Source: an uncultured Granulicatella sp. (lineage in GTDB: Bacteria; Bacillota; Bacilli; Lactobacillales; Aerococcaceae). From it: a stretch of 26,462 nt of DNA. Each line of letters opens with the position of its first letter. The first letter of the stretch is position 1. The DNA is taken from positions 1 to 26,462 of the forward strand of contig CAMYBO010000005.1 in the NCBI GenBank assembly GCA_947254045.1, read 5' to 3'. The notes beneath the pieces were generated by a model. The model was given only the letters and a program-made list of their open reading frames with translations, ran no database searches and had not been told where the DNA came from. Of the stretch, positions 16,143 through 23,736 are shown one piece after another. The translations under genes and the position numbers were made by a program.

Positions 16143-16172
16143 AAGACTGGACGGTTTCCGTCCAGTCTTTTT
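16143..16172 (+). terminator. Rho-independent terminator after fakA
   Basis: AAGACTGGACGG (16143-16154) pairs with CCGTCCAGTCTT (16158-16169) around TTT, ending in a T run. The stem shares AAGACTGGAC with the terminator at 13563. Confidence 0.92.
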
Positions 16173-16193
16173 GACGTTAGAATGAGATACTCG

Positions 16194-16246
16194 ATAGTAG
16201 CAATAGACATGAAACCGAAGGTTTGCTGCCGTCCTTCTGCTACTAT
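16194..16246 (-). repeat. Intergenic hairpin repeat, copy 1 (minus orientation)
   Basis: Arms ATAGTAGCA (16194-16202) and TGCTACTAT (16238-16246) enclose 35 bases. Read on the minus strand it gives the family order TATAGTAGCA, GGACGGCAGCA, then a small AAACC/GGTTT hairpin. The 29 bases 16208-16236 are the exact reverse complement of 19413-19441 in copy 2. A wider inverted repeat, GAGATACT (16184-16191) and AGTATCTC (16287-16294), encloses the element and touches the recG -35. It fills most of the 169-base gap before recG apart from the promoter. Confidence 0.8.
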
Positions 16247-16281
16247 AAAAATTCCTGTCTATTTTCTTTTTTAAACAACAG

Positions 16282-16310
16282 TTGACAGTATCTCTTTTCC
16301 TCTCTAAACT
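16282..16310 (+). promoter_or_regulatory. Promoter of recG-plsX
   Basis: Perfect TTGACA at 16282-16287, 17-base spacer, TAAACT at 16305-16310, 32 bases before the recG ATG. The last base of the -35 begins the inverted repeat arm AGTATCTC that pairs back across the upstream hairpin repeat. Confidence 0.75.
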
Positions 16311-16341
16311 ATAAAAGAATAAGACTATTGGAGGTGAAGAA

Positions 16342-18393
16342 ATGGATAAAACAATATTTCAATCCGTAAGATTTTTATCGGGTGTCGGACCTAAACGAAT
16401 GGAACCATTACATGACTTAGGAATTGATACCATTTATGACTTACTAACCCATTTTCCATTTCGCTACGAAGACCTTCAAGTAAGAGATGTTTCCACTATC
16501 ATGGATCAAGAAAAAGTCACATTAGCAGGAATCATTGTAACAGAACCAGTCGTTCATTATTATGGCTTTAAGAAAAATCGAATATCCTGTCGAATGGCGA
16601 TTGGTGAACAAGTTATCCAAGTATCCTTTTTTAATCAACCCTATTTGAAAAATAAGTTAATCCAACATCAAGAATGTATTATTTTTGGGAAATGGGATGC
16701 AAAACGATCTACTTTGATGGGAATGAAAATTATTTCTACCAAAGAAGATATGGAAGAATCGTCCAATTTTGAAGCGGTATATCGAACGAATAAATCCATT
16801 CGACAAAGCACATTGTTGAAATTAATCCAAACAGCTTTACCGTTGTATAAAGAAAATATTCCAAATCCATTACCTTCTTCGATTCAGAAAAAAAGACAAT
16901 TACTATCGCATCCAGAAGCGGTTGAAGGAATGCATTTTCCAAAAAATGAACGTCATTCAAAACAATCTAGACAGCAATTAGTGTATCAAGAATTATTTTG
17001 TTACCAACTAAAACTACAGAGTTTAAAAAAGAAGAGACATCATTCTCAAAAAGGACAAAGTATTTTATATGAAAATGCAGCATTAAAGGCATTTATTCAA
17101 ACATTACCTTTTACATTAACAGAAGGACAAAAGAAAGTAGTCAATGAAATTTGCTATGACTTAAGAGCTCCTTATGAAATGAGTCGATTATTACAAGGAG
17201 ACGTAGGAAGTGGGAAAACGGTTGTTGCTACAATTGCGATGGTTGCGACTGCTTTAACAGGAAAACAGGCTTGCTTAATGGTTCCAACAGAATTATTAGC
17301 AGATCAACATTACGAAACCATTTGTGCTTTAACGCAAGAAACAGAACTCAAAGTTGGAAAACTTACTGGAACAACAACCCTTAAAGAAAGACGTCAGTTA
17401 TTAGAACAATTACAACAGGGAGAATTACAACTCTTAGTTGGGACTCATGCTTTATTCCAGGAAGATGTCATTTATCACGATTTAGCTTTCATTGTCATTG
17501 ATGAACAGCATCGCTTTGGTGTAAAACAAAGAGCGCAATTAGCACAAAAAGGAACGGGAGTAAATGTATTGCAAATGACAGCAACCCCAATTCCAAGAAC
17601 TTTAGCCATTACGACTTTTGGAGAAATGGATACATCCATCTTAAAAGAAGCTCCGAAAGGAAGACAGCCAATTAAAACATTTTGGGTTAAAGAACAAGAG
17701 TTGGAAAAAGTATATGATTATATCGAAAAACAAGTCCAATCAGGAAGACAAGCCTATGTCATTTCTCCTTTAATTGAAGAAAGTGAAAATTTAGATGTCC
17801 AAAATGCTACTGAAATTTATGAAATGATTTCTAAACGATTTGAAAATCGTTTGTCAGTAGGATTATTACATGGACGGTTAAAAAGCGACGAAAAAGAAAA
17901 TGTCATGAATGCCTTCCAAAAAAATGAAGTACAAGTACTCGTTTCTACAACTGTTATTGAAGTAGGTGTAGACGTACCAAATGCCACTGTAATGGTCATT
18001 TTAGATGCAGATCGATTTGGATTAGCTCAATTACATCAGTTAAGAGGACGAGTAGGACGTGGAGAACATGCTTCTACGTGTATTTTGATTGCATCGCCTA
18101 AAACAGAGCAAGGAAAACAAAGAATGCAAATTATGTGTGAGTCAACAGATGGATTTTATTTAAGTCAGAAAGACTTAGAATTGCGTGGGTCTGGAGATGT
18201 TTTTGGACTTCGTCAATCTGGAATTCCAGAGTTTAAAGTGGCTGACATTGTACAAGATTATGATATACTAGAACAAGCAAGAGAAGATGCTATTACATTT
18301 GTTATCGAAGAAGAGGACAGTGTAGCTTATAAAGAAATACAAGAATTTATCGAACAAACAAGTCGTGAAACGGAGGAAGTTTTAAATGGTTAA
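16342..18393 (+). CDS. recG: ATP-dependent DNA helicase RecG
   Basis: 683-residue branched-DNA helicase that remodels stalled forks and recombination intermediates. The N-terminal wedge/OB region (about 1-240) binds the junction, then superfamily 2 motifs follow: GDVGSGKT (286-293), DEQH (387-390), TATPIPRT, and the motif VI region LHQLRGRVGRGEH. Length is normal. The ATG has GGAGGTG about 7 bases upstream. The 3' end overlaps the plsX start by 8 bases. In Bacillus fapR lies between recG and plsX; here there is no room for it. Confidence 0.97.
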   Translation: MDKTIFQSVRFLSGVGPKRMEPLHDLGIDTIYDLLTHFPFRYEDLQVRDVSTIMDQEKVTLAGIIVTEPVVHYYGFKKNRISCRMAIGEQVIQVSFFNQPYLKNKLIQHQECIIFGKWDAKRSTLMGMKIISTKEDMEESSNFEAVYRTNKSIRQSTLLKLIQTALPLYKENIPNPLPSSIQKKRQLLSHPEAVEGMHFPKNERHSKQSRQQLVYQELFCYQLKLQSLKKKRHHSQKGQSILYENAALKAFIQTLPFTLTEGQKKVVNEICYDLRAPYEMSRLLQGDVGSGKTVVATIAMVATALTGKQACLMVPTELLADQHYETICALTQETELKVGKLTGTTTLKERRQLLEQLQQGELQLLVGTHALFQEDVIYHDLAFIVIDEQHRFGVKQRAQLAQKGTGVNVLQMTATPIPRTLAITTFGEMDTSILKEAPKGRQPIKTFWVKEQELEKVYDYIEKQVQSGRQAYVISPLIEESENLDVQNATEIYEMISKRFENRLSVGLLHGRLKSDEKENVMNAFQKNEVQVLVSTTVIEVGVDVPNATVMVILDADRFGLAQLHQLRGRVGRGEHASTCILIASPKTEQGKQRMQIMCESTDGFYLSQKDLELRGSGDVFGLRQSGIPEFKVADIVQDYDILEQAREDAITFVIEEEDSVAYKEIQEFIEQTSRETEEVLNG

Positions 18394-19393
18394 AATTGCC
18401 ATTGATGCGATGGGTGGAGATCACGCTCCAAAAGAAATTGTAGCAGGTGCTATTCAGGCAGCAAAAGAATATCCAGAAAATGAATTTCAATTATATGGAG
18501 ATCAAGATAATATTCAAGCAGTGATGACAGAAACTCTACCAAATATTAGAATTATTCATTGTAGTGAAAAAGTAACAAGTGAAGATGAACCGGTTAAGGC
18601 TGTTCGTCGTAAAAAAGATGCTTCAATGGTAGTTGCAGCACAAGCTGTGAAAGATGGCGAAGCAGATGCTCTATTTTCAGCAGGAAATACTGGCGGATTA
18701 CTAGCGAGTGGTTTATTAATTGTGGGTCGTATTAAAGGAATTGATCGTCCAGGGTTAATGCCAGTTTTACCAGTTGTTGGAAAAGAAAATCGTCAATTTA
18801 TTTTAATGGATGTTGGTGCAAATGCTCAATGTAAAGTACAAAACTTAGAACAATTTGCAGTATTAGGTTCATACTATGCAAAATATGTATTAAAAATTGA
18901 AAATCCAACAGTTGGTTTATTAAATAATGGAACTGAAGAAGGTAAAGGAAATGATTTAGTAAAAAGTGTTTATCCACTTCTTCAAGAAAATTCATCGATT
19001 AATTTTGTTGGGAATGTTGAAGCAAGAGAAATTTTAAATGGAATTGCGGATGTTGTTGTAACTGATGGCTTTACGGGGAATGCAGTTTTAAAAACGATTG
19101 AAGGTACAGCTTTAACAATGATGAGTTTATTAAAGGAAAATATTTTAAATCAAGGGATTACCGGAAAACTAGGGGCTTTATTATTGAAGAATACTTTCCG
19201 TTCATTGAAAAATACTTTGGATTATTCTCAATTTGGGGGCGCAGTATTATTTGGATTGAAAGCTCCTGTAGTGAAGGCGCATGGTTCTTCTAGTGCAAGT
19301 AGTGTTTATTTTGCGTTGAAGCAAATTGATACGATTGTTCGAAGTGGCGTAGTGAAAGATTTGGTTGACTATTTTGAGGAGAACGAGAAATAG
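18386..19393 (+). CDS. plsX: Phosphate acyltransferase PlsX
   Basis: 335-residue peripheral membrane enzyme that converts acyl-ACP to acyl-phosphate, the first step of phospholipid synthesis with PlsY. The N-terminus KIAIDAMGGDHAPKEIV, SAGNTGG and MDVGANAQCK are family signatures, with VTDGFTGNAVLKT in the second half. It starts inside recG (8-base overlap, GGAGG upstream), so expression depends on recG translation. Usually acpP or fab genes follow plsX, but here the operon ends at a hairpin repeat and a bidirectional terminator. Confidence 0.97.
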   Translation: MVKIAIDAMGGDHAPKEIVAGAIQAAKEYPENEFQLYGDQDNIQAVMTETLPNIRIIHCSEKVTSEDEPVKAVRRKKDASMVVAAQAVKDGEADALFSAGNTGGLLASGLLIVGRIKGIDRPGLMPVLPVVGKENRQFILMDVGANAQCKVQNLEQFAVLGSYYAKYVLKIENPTVGLLNNGTEEGKGNDLVKSVYPLLQENSSINFVGNVEAREILNGIADVVVTDGFTGNAVLKTIEGTALTMMSLLKENILNQGITGKLGALLLKNTFRSLKNTLDYSQFGGAVLFGLKAPVVKAHGSSSASSVYFALKQIDTIVRSGVVKDLVDYFEENEK

Positions 19394-19460
19394 ACTTTGC
19401 GTTATAGTAGCAAAGGACGGCAGCAAACCTTCGGTTTCATGCGATATCTACTATGCAAAG
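19392..19460 (+). repeat. Intergenic hairpin repeat, copy 2
   Basis: Starts at the plsX stop with TAGACTTTGC. Stem: CTTTGC (19395-19400), GTT, ATAGTAG (19404-19410), paired with CTACTAT (19448-19454) and GCAAAG (19455-19460). The loop holds GGACGGCAGCA and an AAACC/GGTTT mini-hairpin. Over the first 35 bases it agrees with copies 5 and 6 at 28 positions. The 29-base block 19413-19441 is inverted and identical in copy 1. Confidence 0.8.
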
Positions 19461-19477
19461 CTCTTCCTAAGAAGTAC

Positions 19478-19516
19478 AAAAAAGTGACGTGCTGTTGTGG
19501 CAGACGTCACTTTTTT
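19478..19516. terminator. Bidirectional terminator between plsX and the minus-strand pair
   Basis: AAAAAAGTGACGT (19478-19490) and ACGTCACTTTTTT (19504-19516) form a perfect 13-bp stem with a 13-base loop, serving convergent transcripts. Confidence 0.92.
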
Positions 19517-19522
19517 CGTTGA

Positions 19523-19864
19523 TTAATTAAAAATTGTTGGGAATGTTAATAGAATTGAAATAATCCATAATAATGCAAAAGTCCATAAACAAAATTGAAT
19601 GATAGACGGATATGATTTTTTCTTTTGTGGAACATATCCCTTTTTCTTTGAACGAAAACTATAAAGGAAAAAGTCAAAGTTTCCAGATTGAATGACTAAT
19701 AAAGCTAATCCAATCATTAAAAAAGGGAAACTCAATAGTGTTAAACTATTTCCAATATAAACAAAGTCTAACATAAATTTATTCGTGAAGCTTCCATAAA
19801 GCAAAACGAGAATTATAAGGATAAAAGTAGTTCCTAGGGAATAGATTAAGATTCTTTTATTCAA
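19523..19864 (-). CDS. Small membrane protein, DUF3899-like
   Basis: 113 residues with three hydrophobic segments: about 5-23, 36-60 and 90-111. Between the second and third is QSGNFDFFLYSFRSKKKG, resembling the FFD..SYxFR motif I associate with DUF3899 proteins (recalled, not searched). A cluster of lysines follows, likely cytoplasmic. No catalytic motif is seen. It lies 17 bases downstream of the other minus-strand gene and is probably co-transcribed with it, ending at the terminator shared with plsX. Function unknown. Confidence 0.7.
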   Translation of the reverse strand: MNKRILIYSLGTTFILIILVLLYGSFTNKFMLDFVYIGNSLTLLSFPFLMIGLALLVIQSGNFDFFLYSFRSKKKGYVPQKKKSYPSIIQFCLWTFALLWIISILLTFPTIFN

Positions 19865-19881
19865 GTGGATAACCTCTCTTA

Positions 19882-20157
19882 TTATTTTGAAGAATCAGAA
19901 TCTTCATCTTCTGTTTCCATAAAAGTAAAATTCTTTTCAATTAGCTCTGAGGCTTCGTTGATTAATTTTCTCATAGCAATATAAGATTGTAACATTCGAA
20001 TCGCATTTGAAATACTAAAAGTGGCAAAAACACAACAAAAAATTGTTGAAAATTCCCAACCACGAATGGGAAGAAGTAGTACTGCTAAAAAAATAAAGAA
20101 ACTAGCAATTAAAATTTCTAAAATAAAATGTACAAAAAATTGACGTTTACTAATCAT
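19882..20157 (-). CDS. Small membrane protein of unknown function
   Basis: 91 residues. Two membrane segments, about 9-29 and 34-54, are followed by an amphipathic helix and a strongly acidic tail (ETEDEDSDSS). I recognise no family. The start is well supported by GGGGAGGG 7 bases upstream (20165-20172). It is the first gene of a two-gene minus-strand unit divergent from groES-groEL, with the DUF3899-like gene next. Confidence 0.7.
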   Translation of the reverse strand: MISKRQFFVHFILEILIASFFIFLAVLLLPIRGWEFSTIFCCVFATFSISNAIRMLQSYIAMRKLINEASELIEKNFTFMETEDEDSDSSK

Positions 20158-20201
20158 TAAAAAGCCCTCCCCACCATTATTCTTTAAAAAAATCTTACAA
20201 G

Positions 20202-20210
20202 ATTATACCA
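20202..20210 (-). promoter_or_regulatory. Extended -10 of the minus-strand membrane pair
   Basis: Minus-strand TGGTATAAT (20210-20202) is a perfect extended -10. No convincing -35 is seen at 17 bases. It lies 45 bases before the gene start. Confidence 0.55.
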
Positions 20211-20269
20211 TATTTTTCAAGTAATTTTTCTTGATTTTTTTTGACCAAATGAGTACTATAGTATTGTGG

Positions 20270-20296
20270 TTAGCACTTAAGAAGAATGAGTGCTAA
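20270..20296. promoter_or_regulatory. CIRCE element (HrcA operator) of groES-groEL
   Basis: TTAGCACTT, 9 bases, GAGTGCTAA: the CIRCE inverted repeat with one mismatch in the left arm (consensus TTAGCACTC). HrcA bound here represses the chaperonin operon until heat or misfolding stress. TTGACC at 20241-20246 is a likely -35; the -10 is ambiguous (TATAGT 20257 or TATTGT 20262, neither at ideal spacing). Confidence 0.95.
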
Positions 20297-20316
20297 AAAA
20301 TTAAGGAGGTATGAAT

Positions 20317-20586
20317 ATGTTAAAACCGTTAAAAGATCGTGTTGTCATTCAAATGGTAGAACAAGAAGAAAAAACAGCAGGAGGGTTATTTTTACCAACT
20401 GCAGCACAAGAAAAATTACAATTTGCGACAGTGTTAGCTGTTAGTGAATTTACCGAAGAAAAAGATCGTCAAGTTCAAGTAGGAGACCGTGTTGTATTTG
20501 AAAAATATACAGGAACAGAAGTTAAATTAGATGGTCAAGAATATATTATTGTAAAAGAACAAGATATTATTGCAATTGTACAATAA
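20317..20586 (+). CDS. groS: Co-chaperonin GroES
   Basis: 89-residue GroES, the lid of the GroEL folding chamber. MLKPLKDRVVIQMVEQEEKT, the mobile-loop region TAGGLFLPTAAQEK and the ending YIIVKEQDIIAIVQ are typical. I start at the ATG at 20317, 6 bases after AAGGAGGT; an in-frame ATG at 20311 abuts that site. It is followed 19 bases later by groEL, and both are under CIRCE control. Confidence 0.97.
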   Translation: MLKPLKDRVVIQMVEQEEKTAGGLFLPTAAQEKLQFATVLAVSEFTEEKDRQVQVGDRVVFEKYTGTEVKLDGQEYIIVKEQDIIAIVQ

Positions 20587-20605
20587 GAAAGCGAGGAACT
20601 GAACA

Positions 20606-22225
20606 ATGGTAAAAGATATTAAGTTTTCAGAAGATGCAAGAGCATCAATGCTACGTGGAGTAGATATTTTAGCAAATACAGTAAAAGTAACTTTAGGACC
20701 TAAAGGTCGTAATGTTGTATTAGAAAAAGCATTTGGTTCACCATTAATTACAAATGATGGGGTAACAATTGCAAAAGAAATTGAATTAGAAGATCATTTT
20801 GAAAATATGGGAGCTAAATTAGTAGCAGAAGTAGCTTCTAAAACAAATGATATTGCTGGAGACGGAACAACAACTGCAACAGTTTTAACGCAAGCAATTG
20901 TTCGTGAAGGATTAAAAAATGTTACAGCAGGGGCAAATCCAGTAGGTATTCGTCGTGGGATTGAATTAGCAACACGTGCTGCTGTAGAAGAATTACACAA
21001 AATTTCTCGTCCGGTAGAATCAAAAGAAGCAATTGCACAAGTAGCAGCTATTTCTTCTGGTTCTCAAGAAGTCGGTAGTTTAATTGCAGAAGCAATGGAA
21101 AAAGTAGGAAACGATGGCGTTATTACAATTGAAGAATCTAAAGGGATTGAAACAGAATTAGATGTTGTAGAAGGTATGCAATTTGATCGTGGATACTTAT
21201 CTCAATATATGGTAACTGATAACGATAAAATGGTTGCTCATTTAGATAATCCATTTATTTTAATTACAGATAAAAAAGTTTCTAATATTCAAGAAATTAT
21301 TCCATTATTAGAACAAATTGTTCAACAAGGTCGTGCATTATTAATTATTGCGGATGACGTAGATGGAGAAGCATTACCAACATTAGTTTTAAATAAATTA
21401 CGTGGAACATTTAATGTAGTTGCTGTTAAAGCACCAGGATTTGGTGACCGTCGAAAAGCAATGTTAGAAGATATTGCGGTATTAACAGGTGCTCAAGTCA
21501 TTACAGAAGATTTAGGATTAGAATTAAAAGATGCTACTTTAGCACAATTAGGTACAGCTGGAAAAGTAGTCGTTTCTAAAGACAATACAACTATTGTTGA
21601 AGGAGCAGGTTCAAAAGAATTAATTGCGAATCGTGTAGCTTTAATTCGTTCTCAAGCACAAGATACAACAAGTGATTTTGATCGTGAAAAATTACAAGAA
21701 CGTTTAGCAAAATTATCAGGTGGAGTAGCCGTTATTAAAGTAGGTGCTGCAACTGAAACAGAATTAAAAGAGAAAAAATTACGTATTGAAGATGCCTTAA
21801 ATGCAACACGTGCTGCTGTTGAAGAAGGAATTGTTTCTGGTGGTGGAACTGCACTAGTGAATGTTCAAAAAACAGTAGATGCGTTAGAATTAGAAGGGGA
21901 CGAAGCAACAGGAGCAAAAATTGTTTCTCGTTCATTAGAAGAACCACTTCGTCAAATTGCAACAAATGCAGGATTAGAAGGTTCAGTAATTGTGGCTCAT
22001 TTGAAAGCTCAAGAGTTAGGAATTGGATATAATGCAGCAAGTGATGAATGGGTGAATATGATTGAAGCAGGAATTGTAGATCCTACTAAAGTAACTCGTT
22101 CTGCTTTACAAAATGCAGCATCTGTATCTGCTTTATTATTAACAACTGAAGCGGTAGTAGCAGATAAACCAAACCCAGCTGCACCAGCAATGCCTGGAAT
22201 GGATCCAGGAATGGGTATGATGTAA
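20606..22225 (+). CDS. groL: Chaperonin GroEL
   Basis: 539-residue 60-kDa chaperonin. The ATP-binding signatures TLGPKGRNVVLE and AGDGTTTATVL lie in the first 95 residues, the apical domain in the middle, AAVEEGIVSGGGTAL near residue 405, and the flexible Gly/Met tail (GMDPGMGMM) closes it. It forms the double-ring folding machine with GroES. The ribosome site (GCGAGGAA) is modest. Two successive hairpins follow the gene. Confidence 0.98.
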   Translation: MVKDIKFSEDARASMLRGVDILANTVKVTLGPKGRNVVLEKAFGSPLITNDGVTIAKEIELEDHFENMGAKLVAEVASKTNDIAGDGTTTATVLTQAIVREGLKNVTAGANPVGIRRGIELATRAAVEELHKISRPVESKEAIAQVAAISSGSQEVGSLIAEAMEKVGNDGVITIEESKGIETELDVVEGMQFDRGYLSQYMVTDNDKMVAHLDNPFILITDKKVSNIQEIIPLLEQIVQQGRALLIIADDVDGEALPTLVLNKLRGTFNVVAVKAPGFGDRRKAMLEDIAVLTGAQVITEDLGLELKDATLAQLGTAGKVVVSKDNTTIVEGAGSKELIANRVALIRSQAQDTTSDFDREKLQERLAKLSGGVAVIKVGAATETELKEKKLRIEDALNATRAAVEEGIVSGGGTALVNVQKTVDALELEGDEATGAKIVSRSLEEPLRQIATNAGLEGSVIVAHLKAQELGIGYNAASDEWVNMIEAGIVDPTKVTRSALQNAASVSALLLTTEAVVADKPNPAAPAMPGMDPGMGMM

Positions 22226-22243
22226 TTGTAATATATATAAACT

Positions 22244-22288
22244 AGACTTCTCTGAAGCAGCATAGGGGACGCAAGCAACGAGAAGTCT
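22244..22288 (+). repeat. Intergenic hairpin repeat, copy 3 (first hairpin after groEL)
   Basis: AGACTTCTC (22244-22252) pairs with GAGAAGTCT (22280-22288). The 27-base loop contains GACGCAAGCA (22268-22277), at the same distance from the TAGACTT head as in copies 5 and 6. The T stretch after it is interrupted, so it would be a weak terminator. Confidence 0.75.
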
Positions 22289-22329
22289 GTTTATTTGGTT
22301 GTTTATTTATAAGAATACGAATAAAAGTA

Positions 22330-22391
22330 AGACTTCTCTGAAGTAGCAAAGTGAACGTAACTGGGCGTGGGCTACTTCGAGAAGTCTTTTT
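22330..22391 (+). terminator. Hairpin repeat, copy 4, acting as terminator
   Basis: A long stem: AGACTTCTC (22330-22338) and GAAGTAGC (22340-22347) pair with GCTACTTC (22371-22378) and GAGAAGTCT (22379-22387), with a single unpaired T and a T run to 22391. The loop has GAACGTAACT at the place of GACGCAAGCA in the other copies. It is the stronger of the two groEL terminators. Confidence 0.85.
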
Positions 22392-22430
22392 CATTTTTTA
22401 TGAAAAATTCTCTTATTTTCATAAAAAACA

Positions 22431-22459
22431 TTGAAATCTGTAAAGTTGTGGTATATACT
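22431..22459 (+). promoter_or_regulatory. Promoter of niaX-niaR
   Basis: TTGAAA (22431-22436), 17 bases, TATACT (22454-22459). The -10 lies inside a palindromic operator candidate. Confidence 0.7.
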
Positions 22460-22471
22460 ACTGTATATACA
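22451..22471. promoter_or_regulatory. Candidate NiaR operator
   Basis: Two copies of the self-complementary GTATATAC (22451-22458 and 22463-22470) are separated by TACT, one covering the -10 and the other the start point; TGTATATACA (22462-22471) is a 10-bp perfect palindrome. The second gene of the operon encodes the niacin-responsive repressor, so autoregulation is the obvious reading. I cannot confirm a match to a published NiaR consensus. Confidence 0.55.
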
Positions 22472-22493
22472 TTAGAAAAAGAGGATATATTCA

Positions 22494-23024
22494 ATGAAAA
22501 AGAATAGATTTTTAACGTTAACAGCTTTACTAACAGCAATTGCGATTGTTGTTCCGATTATAATGCCATTTAAAATTGTCATTCCACCGGCATCATATAC
22601 TTTAGGAAGTCACGTAGCTATTTTTATTGCGATGTTTCTTTCTCCATGGATGACGGTATTTGTTGTATTAGGTTCAACACTTGGATTTTTATTAGCGGGA
22701 TTTCCATTTATTATTGTGTTAAGAGCATTTTCTCATATTTTATTTGGGACATTAGGGGCTATTTATTTAAGAAAGTTCCCAAATATATTAGAAAATAAAA
22801 AGTCTTCATGGGTATTCAATATTGTTTTAGCAATTATTCATGCCATTGGTGAAGTATTTGTATGTTTTGTATTTTATAGTGTGACAGGTCAAGATCTTCA
22901 AAAATTATTATATGTTTTATTTGTCTTAGTTGGAGTTGGTACGATTATTCATAGTATGGTAGACTATGTAATAGCGATTGGTATTTATCGTTCATTAAAG
23001 AAAATCCATAAGAGAGAGGGTTAA
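22494..23024 (+). CDS. niaX: Niacin ECF transporter substrate-binding S component NiaX
   Basis: 176-residue integral membrane protein with about six hydrophobic segments, the layout of ECF-type vitamin S components. The first segment (LTLTALLTAIAIVVPI) carries the small-residue face used to dock on EcfT. No ATPase or EcfT gene is adjacent, fitting the shared-energising-module (group II) arrangement. The assignment to niacin rests on family resemblance and on the next gene, niaR, two bases after the stop. GAGG precedes the ATG by about 9 bases. Confidence 0.85.
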   Translation: MKKNRFLTLTALLTAIAIVVPIIMPFKIVIPPASYTLGSHVAIFIAMFLSPWMTVFVVLGSTLGFLLAGFPFIIVLRAFSHILFGTLGAIYLRKFPNILENKKSSWVFNIVLAIIHAIGEVFVCFVFYSVTGQDLQKLLYVLFVLVGVGTIIHSMVDYVIAIGIYRSLKKIHKREG

Positions 23025-23026
23025 TA

Positions 23027-23548
23027 GTGACCATTACACGTAGAAAGCAATTATTGAGTTTATTAAAAGAATCTTCATCAGCGATTAACGGACAGCAATT
23101 AGCGGACCATTTTCATGTGACAAGACAAATTATTGTTCAGGATATTGCCATTTTACGTGCAGATGGGGAAGAAATTATCTCAACAAATCGAGGCTATATT
23201 CATTCTGCTTCTAAGCAACCGCAACAAATGCATCGTTTGTTTAAGGTGAAACATACGATTGATGATATTGAAGATGAATTGCTTGCTATTGTGGATAATG
23301 GTGGTAAGGTCAAAACGGTTTTAGTGGATCATCCGGTATATGGGGAAATTCAAACGTTGTTGAAAATGACTTGTCGAAGAGATATTGTTCATTTTATGAA
23401 GCAAGTAGAGGAAACGGAATTTCGTCCATTGTCTGAGTTAACGGATGGGGTTCATTATCATTTAGTGGAAGCTGATACGAAACAAGATTTAGATGAAATT
23501 GAGAAAGCTTTGAGAGAGTTGGGATTTTTAATCGACGACTCTTTATAA
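23027..23548 (+). CDS. niaR: Niacin-responsive transcriptional repressor NiaR (HTH plus 3H domain)
   Basis: 173 residues. An HTH_11 winged helix at about 5-58 (QQLADHFHVTRQIIVQDIA as recognition region) is followed by a 3H ligand-binding domain with conserved histidines at His76, His102 (DHPVYGEI) and His143/His145 (HYHLVEAD). NiaR/YrxA represses niacin salvage and NAD synthesis genes when nicotinic acid is present. The GTG start at 23027 is two bases after niaX, with GAGAGGG upstream. Together they form an operon that probably controls itself. Confidence 0.93.
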   Translation: MTITRRKQLLSLLKESSSAINGQQLADHFHVTRQIIVQDIAILRADGEEIISTNRGYIHSASKQPQQMHRLFKVKHTIDDIEDELLAIVDNGGKVKTVLVDHPVYGEIQTLLKMTCRRDIVHFMKQVEETEFRPLSELTDGVHYHLVEADTKQDLDEIEKALRELGFLIDDSL

Positions 23549-23553
23549 AATAC

Positions 23554-23699
23554 GTATAGACTTTCTGTTATAGTAGTAGAAGACGCAAGCAGCCTCGCAA
23601 AAGCGAGTCTCATTGCTAAAAATTGAGCCTAGGTCTCAATTTTTCTTGTGATAAAATCTGCGAGGCAGTTTTTATCACTGGTACTACTATGGAAAGTCT
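23554..23699 (+). repeat. Hairpin repeat, copy 5, with a structured 89-base insert
   Basis: Outer stem AGACTTTC (23558-23565) with GAAAGTCT (23692-23699) and ATAGTAGTA (23570-23578) with TACTACTAT (23682-23690). Inside, GCCTCGCA (23592-23599) can pair with TGCGAGGC (23659-23666), or three local hairpins can form: CTCGC/GCGAG (23594-23607), AAAAATTGAG/CTCAATTTTT (23618-23644) and GTGATAAAA/TTTTATCAC (23648-23678). The first 38 bases recur exactly in copy 6. With copy 6 and a terminator it fills the 313-base gap after niaR; no ORF is seen there. Confidence 0.8.
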
Positions 23700-23736
23700 T
23701 ACTTGTTGGATGTGTATTTGTGGGAGTGCGTTTAGA

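Noticed and set aside
20311..20316. ATG at 20311 as the groES start
   Set aside because: It directly abuts the ribosome site; the ATG at 20317 is 6 bases away and yields the standard N-terminus MLKPLKDRV.
23592..23680. A riboswitch in the structured gap after niaR
   Set aside because: The next gene is on the opposite strand behind a bidirectional terminator, so there is no downstream gene to control in cis.
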